Positions 1 to 6,547 of a stretch of DNA of 13,396 nt are shown in pieces. The notes under the pieces are model-generated. The model did no database searches. It was not told the DNA's origin and saw only the letters and a list, made by a program, of their open reading frames with translations. This DNA is from an uncultured Eubacteriales bacterium. GTDB taxonomy: Bacteria; Bacillota; Clostridia; Oscillospirales; Oscillospiraceae. Position 1 is the stretch's first letter; every line of letters begins with the position of its first letter. The position numbers and the translations under genes were made by a program. The DNA is taken from NCBI GenBank assembly GCA_900545405.1, contig UQYT01000049.1, positions 1 through 13,396 of the forward strand, read 5' to 3'.

Positions 1-76
1 AGCGCGGGCAAGGGCTCCGCCCCTGCACCCCGCCGCCTTTGAAAAGGCGGGCGAAACTTTCAGACGCGCTTCGCGC
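1..76 (-). repeat. Dispersed palindromic intergenic repeat, copy 1
   Basis: Read on the minus strand, this stretch matches 6019-6095 on the plus strand with about 8 differences over 77 bases. Positions 30-63 are identical to 6887-6920. It contains the hairpins GGGCTCCGCCC, CCGCCTTTGAAAAGGCGG and GCGCGCTTCGCGC-like ends. It is cut by the window edge, so its full extent is unknown. Unlike the other two copies it does not lie just after a visible stop codon. No coding function is seen. Confidence 0.8.
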
Positions 77-83
77 ATAGATA

Positions 84-112
84 TTGACGCGGGGGCCAAA
101 ATGTGGTGTAAT
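84..112 (+). promoter_or_regulatory. Sigma-A-type promoter for the CNNM gene
   Basis: TTGACG (84-89) and TGTAAT (107-112) are separated by 17 bases. A TGG just before the -10 gives an extended -10 element. Transcription would start near 119, leaving a leader of about 140 bases before the TTG start at 260. Inferred from sequence only. Confidence 0.6.
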
Positions 113-137
113 ACTGGAAAAGGAGAAACAGCGCAGC

Positions 138-257
138 ATGGACGACCAAGGCACAGCCGGAGCCGAAGCCGGTAGATCACACCAATACATACAAAAAGCG
201 TTCACGCCTTCCGCCGCACGGCGGTGGGCGCGGGCGCGTTTTCTTTGGGAGGTTTGA
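138..257 (+). CDS. Possible 39-residue leader peptide upstream of the CNNM gene
   Basis: An ATG at 138, with AGGAG at 121-125 (12-base spacing, long but possible), opens a 39-codon frame. The peptide begins MDDQGTAGAEAG and ends RWARARFLWEV. Its TGA at 255-257 falls just after the GGGAGG (247-252) that serves the next gene, whose TTG start follows at 260. Ribosomes finishing this frame would therefore sit on the downstream initiation site, which suggests translational coupling or a regulatory leader. A GC hairpin (205-230, CCGCCG/CGGCGG with an internal loop) lies inside the frame. I recognise no homologue, and so short a frame in GC-rich DNA may be accidental. Confidence 0.25.
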   Translation: MDDQGTAGAEAGRSHQYIQKAFTPSAARRWARARFLWEV

Positions 258-259
258 CT

Positions 260-1321
260 TTGACTACGCTCGCATGGCAAATTATCCTGCAAGCAGCCCT
301 CATCGCCCTCAACGCCGTATTCGCCTGCGCCGAGATCGCCGTCATCTCGGCCAAGGACGCGCGCATCGCCGCCCTCGCCCAGGAGGGCAACCGCCGCGCC
401 GTCCGCCTCGCCAGGCTCACCAACCAGCCCGCGCGCTTCCTCGCCACCATCCAGGTCGCCATAACCCTCTCCGGCTTCCTCGGCAGCGCCTTCGCCGCCG
501 ATAACTTCTCCGAGCCCCTCGTCGACTGGGTCGTCGGCCTCGGCCTCAAGGCCAGCCCCGCCGTGCTCGACACCGTCGCCGTCGTCCTCATCACGCTGAT
601 ACTCTCTTACCTCACGCTCATCTTCGGCGAGCTCGTGCCCAAGCGCCTCGCCATGAAAAACGCCGAGAGCCTCGCCCTCGCGCTCTCCGGGCTCGTCTCC
701 TTCATCTCCGTCGCCTTCAAGCCCATCGTCTCGCTGCTGACAGTCTCCACCAACGGCATGCTCCGCCTCCTCCGCGTCGACCCCGACGAGGACGAGGACG
801 TCTACTCTGAGGAGGAGATACGCATGATGGCCACCGCCGGCAGCCAGAAGGGCACAATCGGCGCCGAGGAAAACGAGTTCATCCAGAACCTCTTCGAGTT
901 CGACGACCTGCGCGCCGAGGACTTCGCCACCCACCGCACGCAGATGAGCGTCCTCTGGGCCGAGGGCAGTACCGCCGACTGGGAGCGCGAGATCTTCTCC
1001 TCGCGCCACTCGCTCTACCCCGTGTGCAGGGATAGCACCGACAAGGTCGTGGGCATACTGGACATCAAGGACTACTTCGCCCTGCCCGAGCGCGGAGTCG
1101 AGGCGGCGCTCAAGTCCGCGGTAAAGGAGCCGTATTTCGTGCCCGACAGCATCAAGGCCGACGTCCTCTTCCGCCGTATGCGCGAGGAGCACCTGCGCCT
1201 CGTCGTCGTGCTCGACGAGTACGGCGGCGTCACCGGCATCGTCACGCTCAGCGACCTGCTCGAGCTGCTCGTCGGCGACCTCGACGGCGGGGATAAAGAC
1301 GCGGAAACTGAGGGAAATTAA
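260..1321 (+). CDS. CNNM/HlyC-CorC family membrane protein with CBS pair, short form
   Basis: The frame is open from a GTG at 224, but GGGAGG (247-252) lies 7 bases before the TTG at 260, which I take as the start (353 residues). Residues 5-27, 60-80, 105-127 and 135-162 are hydrophobic segments of a CNNM/DUF21 transmembrane domain, including the family motif GELVPKRLAMKNAE (123-136). An acidic linker (175-187) leads to a CBS pair at about 220-338 ending VVLDEYGGVTGIVTLSDLLE. Family members are linked to Mg2+ or other divalent cation efflux and are often annotated as hemolysins or CorC. They usually have about 420-450 residues with a C-terminal CorC_HlyC domain. This one stops 15 residues after the CBS pair, so that domain is absent. 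The stop looks natural rather than frameshifted, as a promoter follows at once. Substrate is not shown by the sequence. Confidence 0.88.
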   Translation: MTTLAWQIILQAALIALNAVFACAEIAVISAKDARIAALAQEGNRRAVRLARLTNQPARFLATIQVAITLSGFLGSAFAADNFSEPLVDWVVGLGLKASPAVLDTVAVVLITLILSYLTLIFGELVPKRLAMKNAESLALALSGLVSFISVAFKPIVSLLTVSTNGMLRLLRVDPDEDEDVYSEEEIRMMATAGSQKGTIGAEENEFIQNLFEFDDLRAEDFATHRTQMSVLWAEGSTADWEREIFSSRHSLYPVCRDSTDKVVGILDIKDYFALPERGVEAALKSAVKEPYFVPDSIKADVLFRRMREEHLRLVVVLDEYGGVTGIVTLSDLLELLVGDLDGGDKDAETEGN

Positions 1322-1328
1322 CAGATTA

Positions 1329-1360
1329 TTGATAAATCCCCCGGGCTCCGGTGCTATTAT
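1329..1360 (+). promoter_or_regulatory. Probable promoter of the six-gene lar operon
   Basis: The 73-base gap after the CNNM gene holds TGCTATTAT (1352-1360), an extended -10, with TTGATA at 1329-1334. The 20-base spacing is too long for a good -35, so the extended -10 carries most of the argument. This is the only intergenic gap before larC, so it may drive all six genes. Confidence 0.45.
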
Positions 1361-1394
1361 ATTCTGAAGCAAGTTATTGAAAAGGTGAAGCACA

Positions 1395-1799
1395 ATGCGG
1401 GAAAGACTCATAAGATTCATGACCGGGCGCAACGGCGCCGACAATCTCTCAAGGGCGGTGTCCGTCGCTGTCATCGTGCTGCTCGTGGTGAGCCTGTTCT
1501 TCCACGGCGACGCGGCGCGCGCTCTCTGGATACTCGCCGTCCTGGGCATGGTCTACGTCTATTTCCGCATGTTCTCCCGCAACGTCTATAAGCGCCGCGA
1601 CGAGAACGCGAAGTACCTGCGCGCCACCGCCGGGGTCAGGACGTATTTCCGCGGCCTGCGCGAGCGCTGGTCCCAGCGCCGGGATTACAAGTTTTTCCGC
1701 TGCCCCTCCTGCCGCACGCTGCTGCGCGTGCCCAAGGGGAAGGGCAAGATCAAGGTCGTCTGCCGCAAGTGCGGCAACTCCTTCATCAAAAAGACCTGA
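1395..1799 (+). CDS. Small membrane protein with C-terminal zinc ribbon
   Basis: A 134-residue protein starting at ATG 1395, with AGGTGA about 7 bases upstream. The N-terminus is basic. Two hydrophobic helices (about 19-37 and 42-60) form a membrane hairpin. A basic linker leads to a zinc-ribbon-like end with CPSC (103-106) and CRKC (123-126) around a basic strand, so the metal site probably lies on the same side as both termini, most likely cytoplasmic. Proteins of this kind are usually annotated as hypothetical or zinc-ribbon proteins, and I know of no defined function. It is the first gene of the operon, six bases before the DUF5685 gene. That pairing and the DnaJ gene downstream suggest a common membrane or quality-control task, but this is inference. 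Confidence 0.85.
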   Translation: MRERLIRFMTGRNGADNLSRAVSVAVIVLLVVSLFFHGDAARALWILAVLGMVYVYFRMFSRNVYKRRDENAKYLRATAGVRTYFRGLRERWSQRRDYKFFRCPSCRTLLRVPKGKGKIKVVCRKCGNSFIKKT

Positions 1800-1805
1800 G
1801 ATAAC

Positions 1806-2657
1806 ATGTTCGGATATATCATCGCCAATAAAGACATCATGACCGAGGAGCAGGAGGCCCGATACCGCGAGTGCTACTGCGGCCTCTGCCACGCGCTCCA
1901 GCGGCGTCACGGCACGATAGCGCGCCTGACGCTGACCTACGACATGACCTTCCTAATCCTTCTGCTCAACTCCATGTATGAGCCGGAGGAGAGCAGCGGC
2001 ACCGCCCGCTGCTTCATGCACCCCGTCCGCACCCACAACTGGGCCTCCAGCTGGGTCACGGACTACGCCGCCGACATGAACGTCGCCCTGGCGTACCTCA
2101 ACTGCATGGACGACTGGAAGGACGAGCGCCGCCTGACCCGCCGCGCCGAGGCGGGCATGCTCAGCGAGGAGTATTTCTACGTCACGCAGAAATACCCCGA
2201 AAAATGCAAATTCATCACCGACCGCCTTGACGAGCTCTCGGCCATCGAGGCGCGGCGCGACCCGGACCCGGACGCCGGCGCGCGCTGTTTCGGGCGGCTG
2301 ATGGGCGAGATCTTTGCCGAGGGCCCGGACGCGCTCTGGAGAGAACGTTTGCGCGTTTTCGGGCAGGAACTCGGCGAATTTATCTATATAATGGACGCGG
2401 TTCTCGACCTCGAAGGCGACAGGGCCGGCGGGCGCTACAACGCCGTCGCCGCCTTTGCCGAGGGTAAGACCGAGGATGACCTGCGCTACACCCTTACCAT
2501 GCTTATAGGCGAGTGCGCCGCCGTTTTCGAGCGGCTGCCCGTCGTGAGGGACGCGGACATTATGAGAAACATACTCTATTCCGGCGTCTGGCTGCGGTAC
2601 AACATGGAAATGGCCCGCAGGCATGGTAAAGAAGGGGGAGAACCCGTTGAATCGTGA
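1806..2657 (+). CDS. DUF5685 family protein
   Basis: A 283-residue protein whose start (MFGYIIANKD) and following YRECYCGLCHALQRRHG (20-36) match my memory of the DUF5685 family of Clostridia. Its function is unknown to me. CxCGLC (Cys23, 25, 28) could bind metal or take part in redox chemistry. The body looks largely helical, with acidic stretches such as YIMDAVLDLEGD that could bind metal; no clear signal peptide or membrane helix is seen. ATG 1806 has only a weak site (GAG six bases upstream), so translation may be coupled to the preceding gene, which ends 6 bases earlier. The 3' end overlaps the J-domain gene by 11 bases. Family assignment is from remembered sequence pattern, not a search. 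Confidence 0.8.
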   Translation: MFGYIIANKDIMTEEQEARYRECYCGLCHALQRRHGTIARLTLTYDMTFLILLLNSMYEPEESSGTARCFMHPVRTHNWASSWVTDYAADMNVALAYLNCMDDWKDERRLTRRAEAGMLSEEYFYVTQKYPEKCKFITDRLDELSAIEARRDPDPDAGARCFGRLMGEIFAEGPDALWRERLRVFGQELGEFIYIMDAVLDLEGDRAGGRYNAVAAFAEGKTEDDLRYTLTMLIGECAAVFERLPVVRDADIMRNILYSGVWLRYNMEMARRHGKEGGEPVES

Positions 2658-3336
2658 CCCATATGAGGTCCTCGGCGTCTCGCGGGACGCCACGGATGAG
2701 GAGATAAAAACAGCATACCGCACCCTGGCCAAGAAATACCACCCGGACCGCAACCCGGGCAACAAGGCCGCTGCGGAGCGCATGAACGAGATAAACGCCG
2801 CCTACGACGCCATCAAGAGCGGCAAGGCCGACAGTTACAGCTCCGGCGGCTATGGCTACGGCTACGGCAGCCAGCAGGGCTACGGCGGCCAGCAGCAGTG
2901 GGACCCCTGGGGCGCCTGGGGCGGCTGGCAGCAGAGCGACTGGGGCTATCAGAACTCCGGCGCGCAGTATCAGGAGCGCAACGAATACCGCGCTGCCGAA
3001 AACTACATCCGCGCCCGCCACTTTCAGGAGGCCGTCACTGTGCTCTCCTCCGTCTCCGCCTCGGAGCGCGACGCGCGCTGGTACTTCCTCGCCGGCATCG
3101 CGAACTCCGGCCTCGGCAACAAGATAACCGCCATGGAATACGCCCAGCGCGCCGTCCAGCTCGAGCCGGACAACGAGGAGTACAGGCGCTTCCTGGAGGA
3201 GCTGCAATACGGCGGCACGGTGTACTCGAGCTTCAGCTCCGGCTTCCCCGCCGGGGACTGGATAAGCTCCAACAAGTTCTGCCTGAGCCTGTGCGCGGCG
3301 TCGTTCCTGATGCGCTTCTGCTTCTGCAGGTGCTGA
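2647..3336 (+). CDS. J-domain protein with low-complexity linker, TPR-like segment and Cys-rich tail
   Basis: The frame is open from an ATG at 2623, but AGGGGGAG (2633-2640) lies 6 bases before the TTG at 2647, which I prefer (229 residues). The J-domain fills residues 4-56 and has the essential HPD (32-34), so it should stimulate a DnaK/Hsp70 partner. Residues 62-108 are rich in Gly, Tyr, Gln and Trp. Residues 115-185 look like one or two TPR-type helical pairs (AVQLEPDNEEYRRFLEEL). The tail carries five cysteines in 18 residues (212, 216, 225, 227, 229), perhaps for metal or lipid/membrane anchoring. It lacks the zinc-finger and substrate domains of true DnaJ, so it is a specialised co-chaperone, not dnaJ itself. 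It ends one base before larE. A client among its operon partners is possible but unproven. Confidence 0.88.
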   Translation: MNRDPYEVLGVSRDATDEEIKTAYRTLAKKYHPDRNPGNKAAAERMNEINAAYDAIKSGKADSYSSGGYGYGYGSQQGYGGQQQWDPWGAWGGWQQSDWGYQNSGAQYQERNEYRAAENYIRARHFQEAVTVLSSVSASERDARWYFLAGIANSGLGNKITAMEYAQRAVQLEPDNEEYRRFLEELQYGGTVYSSFSSGFPAGDWISSNKFCLSLCAASFLMRFCFCRC

Positions 3337-3337
3337 T

Positions 3338-4081
3338 ATGACCACATTGAAGGACTTTTTCGCGCGGCATCCAAGGACCGCGCTCGGCTTTTCCGGCGGC
3401 ACGGACTCGGCGTACCTGCTCTACGCGGGCACGAGCCTCGGCGCCGACGTGAGGCCGTACTACATAAAAACGCAGTTCCAGCCCGCCTTTGAGCTCGCGG
3501 ACGCGAGACGGCTCGCAGACGAGCTCGGGGTGGAGCTCACCGTCATCGAGGCGGACATCCTCGCCGACGACGCCGTCGCGGCGAATCCGCCGGACCGCTG
3601 CTATCACTGCAAACGGGCGCTGTTCACGCTCCTCGCCGAGCGGGCGGCGTCCGACGGCTATTCGGAGCTCATCGACGGCACGAACGCCTCGGATGACCCC
3701 GGCGACAGGCCCGGCACCCGCGCGCTGAGGGAGCTGCGCGTCCTCTCGCCGCTGCGCGAGTGCGGCATCACCAAGGCCGACGTGCGCCGCCTCTCGCGGG
3801 AGGCGGGGCTCTTCACGTATGCCAAGCCATCCTACGCCTGCCTCGCCACGCGCGTGCCGACGGGCCGGAGGATAGAGGCCGGGGCGCTGGGCAGGATAGA
3901 GGCGGCGGAGAGCGCGCTGAGGGCGCTGGGCTATGACGACCTGCGCGTCCGGCTCTGCGAGGGCGGCGTGAGGCTCGAGCTGCCTGAGAGCGAGCTCGAG
4001 CGCGCCGTGCGCGATCGGGGCGAGATTCTGCGCGCGCTCGACGGCATGGGCCGCGTGACACTGGACTTGAGAGGGCGTTGA
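3338..4081 (+). CDS. larE: ATP-dependent sulfur insertase LarE (NPN cofactor synthesis)
   Basis: A 247-residue cytosolic enzyme. LarE adenylates the two carboxylates of the pyridinium-3,5-biscarboxylate mononucleotide made by LarB and replaces them with thiocarboxylates. The N-type PP-loop SGGTDS (19-24) binds ATP. The family cysteine sits in YACLATRVP (Cys168), equivalent by motif to Cys176 of the Lactiplantibacillus plantarum enzyme, which sacrifices its own sulfur. This protein also has CYHC (Cys88, Cys91). A set of three such cysteines is, as I recall, found in LarE forms carrying a [4Fe-4S] cluster, as in Thermotoga maritima, which can turn over. Start ATG 3338 has GCAGGTG upstream and lies one base after the J-domain gene. 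Followed at 4 bases by larB. Family confidence is high; cluster type is inferred. Confidence 0.93.
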   Translation: MTTLKDFFARHPRTALGFSGGTDSAYLLYAGTSLGADVRPYYIKTQFQPAFELADARRLADELGVELTVIEADILADDAVAANPPDRCYHCKRALFTLLAERAASDGYSELIDGTNASDDPGDRPGTRALRELRVLSPLRECGITKADVRRLSREAGLFTYAKPSYACLATRVPTGRRIEAGALGRIEAAESALRALGYDDLRVRLCEGGVRLELPESELERAVRDRGEILRALDGMGRVTLDLRGR

Positions 4082-4085
4082 GAGA

Positions 4086-4844
4086 GTGAAAAAACAGGAT
4101 GTGCTGCAAATTCTGCGCGAGGTCGAGCACGGCTCCGTGAGCGCCGAGGAGGCCTTCACGCGGCTGAAGCTGGCCCCGTTCGAGGACATAGGCTTCGCCA
4201 AGGTCGACCACCACCGCGAAATGCGCCAGGGCGTCGCCGAGGTCATCTACGGCCAGGGCAAGACCCCGGAGCAGATAGCCAAAATCAGCGAAACGCTGCT
4301 CCACGGCGGGGACAGGGTGGTGCTCATAACCCGCATGTCGCCCGAGGCGGCGGCGTATGTGGGGGAGAAGTTCCCGCTCGTGTACGATTCGCTGTCCAAA
4401 GTGGGGCGCATAGGCGATATGCCGGAGCCGGACGGCGTCGGCACGGTGCTGGTCGCAACTGGCGGCACGACGGACATACCGGTCGCCGAGGAGGCCGCGC
4501 TGACGGCGGAGGCGCTGGGCAACCGCGTGAAGCGGCTCTACGACGTGGGCGTCTCGGGCATACACCGCCTGCTGGACCACGCGGAGGACATCATGACCGC
4601 GCGGGTCATCGTGGCCGTGGCGGGCATGGAGGGCGCGCTGCCGAGCGTCATCGGCGGGCTCGCGGACTGCCCGGTCATCGCGGTGCCCACCAGCGTGGGC
4701 TACGGGGCGGCCTTCGGCGGCGTTGCGGCGCTGCTCTCGATGCTGAACTCCTGCGCCAGCGGGCTGTCGGTGGTGAACATCGACAACGGCTTCGGCGCGG
4801 GCTACCTTGCCAGCATGATAAACCACCTGGGGGCGGGAGAATGA
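4086..4844 (+). CDS. larB: LarB, nicotinate adenine dinucleotide carboxylase/hydrolase
   Basis: A 252-residue protein, close to the usual LarB length, starting at GTG 4086. LarB carboxylates C5 of the pyridine ring of nicotinic acid adenine dinucleotide and hydrolyses the phosphoanhydride, giving pyridinium-3,5-biscarboxylate mononucleotide, the substrate of LarE. The N-terminal region includes FAKVDHHREMRQGVAEVIYG (37-56). The C-terminal half is a PurE/AIR-carboxylase-like domain with ATGGTTDIPVAEEA (124-137), DVGVSGIHRLL (153-163), GMEGALPSVIGGL (180-192) and PTSVGYG (201-207). Cys223 in MLNSCASG corresponds by motif to the cysteine (221 in L. plantarum) that forms a transient adduct with the pyridine. 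Its stop overlaps the larC start by four bases (ATGA), so translation is probably coupled. Confidence 0.95.
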   Translation: MKKQDVLQILREVEHGSVSAEEAFTRLKLAPFEDIGFAKVDHHREMRQGVAEVIYGQGKTPEQIAKISETLLHGGDRVVLITRMSPEAAAYVGEKFPLVYDSLSKVGRIGDMPEPDGVGTVLVATGGTTDIPVAEEAALTAEALGNRVKRLYDVGVSGIHRLLDHAEDIMTARVIVAVAGMEGALPSVIGGLADCPVIAVPTSVGYGAAFGGVAALLSMLNSCASGLSVVNIDNGFGAGYLASMINHLGAGE

Positions 4845-6010
4845 GAACGCTGTATCTGGACTGCGGCATGGGCGCCTCGGGCGACATGCTGATGGCCGCG
4901 CTCTCCGAGGCCGCGCCCGGCGGGGACGGGATAGCGGAGCGCATAGAGGCCATGGGCCTGCCCGGCGTCAGGGCCGGGCTGAGCGAGGTCACGCGCTGCG
5001 GCATCCGCGGGCGGCATATCGAGATAAGCGTCCACGGCGAGAGCGAGGACGCGCACGAGCACCATCATCACCACCACCACGCCCACAGGAGCCTGCAGGA
5101 CATGTATTCGATAATCGACGGCCTGACGCTCGACGAGGGCGTGAAAGCCGACGTGCGGGCCGTGTACGGCCTCATAGCGGGCGCGGAGAGCGAGGCGCAC
5201 GGCTGCGAGGTGGGCGAGGTGCACTTCCACGAGGTAGGCGCGCTGGACGCGGTGGCGGACATCGCGGGCGTGTGCCTGCTGATGCGGGCGATAGCGCCGG
5301 AGCGGGTAGTCGTGTCGCCCGTGCGCGTGGGCTGCGGCACGGTTAAGTGCGCGCACGGCGTGCTGCCGGTGCCTGCGCCCGCGACGGCGTCGCTGCTCAA
5401 GGGCGTGCCGGTGTACGCGGGGGATATCGCGGGCGAGATGTGCACGCCGACGGGCGCGGCGCTCATAAAGTATTTTGCCACGGAGTTCGGCAATATGCCG
5501 GAGCTTACGGTGGAGCGCATAGGCTGCGGCATGGGCAGCCGGGACTTCGGGACGGCGAACTGCCTGCGGGCGTTTGTGGGCGAGAGCCCGGAAGCCGGGC
5601 GGGCGGTGAGCGAGCTGCGCTGCAATCTGGACGACGTGACGGCGGAGGAGCTGGCGTACGCACAGGAGCTGCTGCTCTCGCGCGGGGCGCTGGACGTGTA
5701 TACGCAGGCGCTGGGCATGAAAAAGAGCCGCGCGGGCGTGATGCTGACCTGCCTGTGCGCCAGGGAGCGCGAGCGCGAGTTTGCCGAGCTGATGCTGCGC
5801 CATACGCCGGGCCTGGGCGTGCGTGTGTACCACCCGGAGCGCATAACGCTGCCGCGCCGCGAGGAGACGCTGCAAACGGAGTACGGCCCGGTGCGCGTGA
5901 AGTACGCGGGCGGGAAGTGTAAGGCGGAGTACGAGGACATCGCCAGGATCGCGCGCGAGACCGATAAACCCCTCGCCGAAGTCCGCAGCGAAGTAATGCG
6001 CAAGCTCTAA
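4841..6010 (+). CDS. larC: LarC, CTP-dependent nickel insertase (cyclometallase), uninterrupted form
   Basis: A 389-residue protein with the family start LYLDCGMGASGDMLMAAL. LarC inserts nickel into the bisthiocarboxylate nucleotide made by LarE in a CTP-dependent reaction, completing the NPN cofactor. A His-rich loop (72-82, AHEHHHHHHHAH region, seven consecutive His) probably binds or buffers nickel. GEVHFHEVGALDAVADI (125-141) and CNLDDVTAEELAYAQELLL (261-279) are conserved blocks, the second opening the part called LarC2. In L. plantarum larC1 and larC2 are joined by programmed frameshifting; here one frame runs through the junction (about 240-262), so no frameshift is needed. Last gene of the operon. 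A dispersed repeat starts 9 bases after its stop. Confidence 0.94.
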   Translation: MRTLYLDCGMGASGDMLMAALSEAAPGGDGIAERIEAMGLPGVRAGLSEVTRCGIRGRHIEISVHGESEDAHEHHHHHHHAHRSLQDMYSIIDGLTLDEGVKADVRAVYGLIAGAESEAHGCEVGEVHFHEVGALDAVADIAGVCLLMRAIAPERVVVSPVRVGCGTVKCAHGVLPVPAPATASLLKGVPVYAGDIAGEMCTPTGAALIKYFATEFGNMPELTVERIGCGMGSRDFGTANCLRAFVGESPEAGRAVSELRCNLDDVTAEELAYAQELLLSRGALDVYTQALGMKKSRAGVMLTCLCAREREREFAELMLRHTPGLGVRVYHPERITLPRREETLQTEYGPVRVKYAGGKCKAEYEDIARIARETDKPLAEVRSEVMRKL

Positions 6011-6018
6011 ACCGCGCT

Positions 6019-6107
6019 GCGCGAAGCGCGAATGAAAGTTTCGTCCACCTTTTCAAAGGTGGCAGGGTGCAGGGGCAGAGCCCCTGCCCGCGCTCCGCAG
6101 AGCGCGG
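6019..6107 (+). repeat. Dispersed palindromic repeat, copy 2, three consecutive hairpins
   Basis: Begins 9 bases after the larC stop. Positions 6019-6095 are the inverted counterpart of 1-76 (about 90% identical by eye). It folds into CCACCTTT/AAAGGTGG (6045-6062), GCAGGGGC/GCCCCTGC (6069-6087) and CCGCGCT/AGCGCGG (6088-6107). There is no T-tract, so these are not terminators by themselves but could protect the 3' end of the lar transcript. Confidence 0.8.
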
Positions 6108-6145
6108 AACCCCCTTTATGCTCACAAAAGCGCAGGAGGGGGTCC

Positions 6146-6183
6146 AAGGGGGAACCCTCGCCGGGGGTTCCCCCTTTTCTTTG
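6146..6183 (+). terminator. Rho-independent terminator of the lar operon
   Basis: A perfect 12-bp stem (AAGGGGGAACCC, 6146-6157, with GGGTTCCCCCTT, 6165-6176) and 7-base loop is followed by TTCTTT. It lies 136 bases beyond the larC stop. The same hairpin sequence recurs inverted at 6852-6879 behind the ABC operon, so it is part of a shared repeat module. Confidence 0.75.
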
Positions 6184-6189
6184 GGCTTC

Positions 6190-6304
6190 TACGTGTGCGC
6201 CGATACGCTGGGAGGTAGTCGTTGCCTTGCCCTGCCTTTCGACCCCATTTCTTTGGTGCTTGCCCAAAGAAACGGTGTCGAGCCGCCAAAGAAAAGCGCC
6301 TTTT
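6190..6304 (+). repeat. Left arm of large imperfect inverted repeat (unit A)
   Basis: Starts TACGTGTGCGCCGATACGCT and ends near GCGCCTTTT. It pairs with 6721-6835 with roughly nine mismatches in 115 bases. It holds its own smaller palindrome around ATTTCTTTGG and CCAAAGAAAC. Frames passing through it give no recognisable protein. Confidence 0.85.
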
Positions 6305-6448
6305 TTACCTTGGTGGCTCCACCATTCGCGTGAGCGCTACAAGTCGGTAGACTATATGTTCCTCGCCCGACTTTTGCAGGGGGCTGGTGCTTGTCGGGGG
6401 ATTGTACGGGTGCGCCGTTTTGTTGGGTAGTGTATTGTGGCTCCTACT

Positions 6449-6520
6449 GCCCGTTCCACCCCATTTCTTTGCTCTTGCGCAAAGAAACGGGGTGGAGCCC
6501 CAAAGAAACGCGCTTTTGGG
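6449..6520 (+). repeat. Diverged direct copy of part of unit A, with 17-bp hairpin (unit B)
   Basis: Aligns in the same direction with 6234-6304, sharing CCCCATTTCTTT, CAAAGAAACGG and CCAAAGAAA, with substitutions and a few one-base gaps. The changes are compensatory: 6455-6471 and 6480-6496 form a 17-position stem (TCCACCCC...TTTCTTTG with CAAAGAAA...GGGGTGGA) with a single A/C mismatch. Preservation of pairing despite sequence divergence suggests the fold matters. Confidence 0.7.
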
Positions 6521-6547
6521 TGCCGCCACGGGGGCTGTTGGGTCCCA

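Noticed and set aside
119..259. M-box or other Mg2+ riboswitch upstream of the CNNM gene
   Set aside because: The leader is about 140 bases, and I could not find the conserved M-box helices; only a small GC hairpin was seen.
4802..5875. 357-codon minus-strand frame across larC
   Set aside because: Arg/His/Ala-rich shadow; the opposite strand encodes clear LarC.
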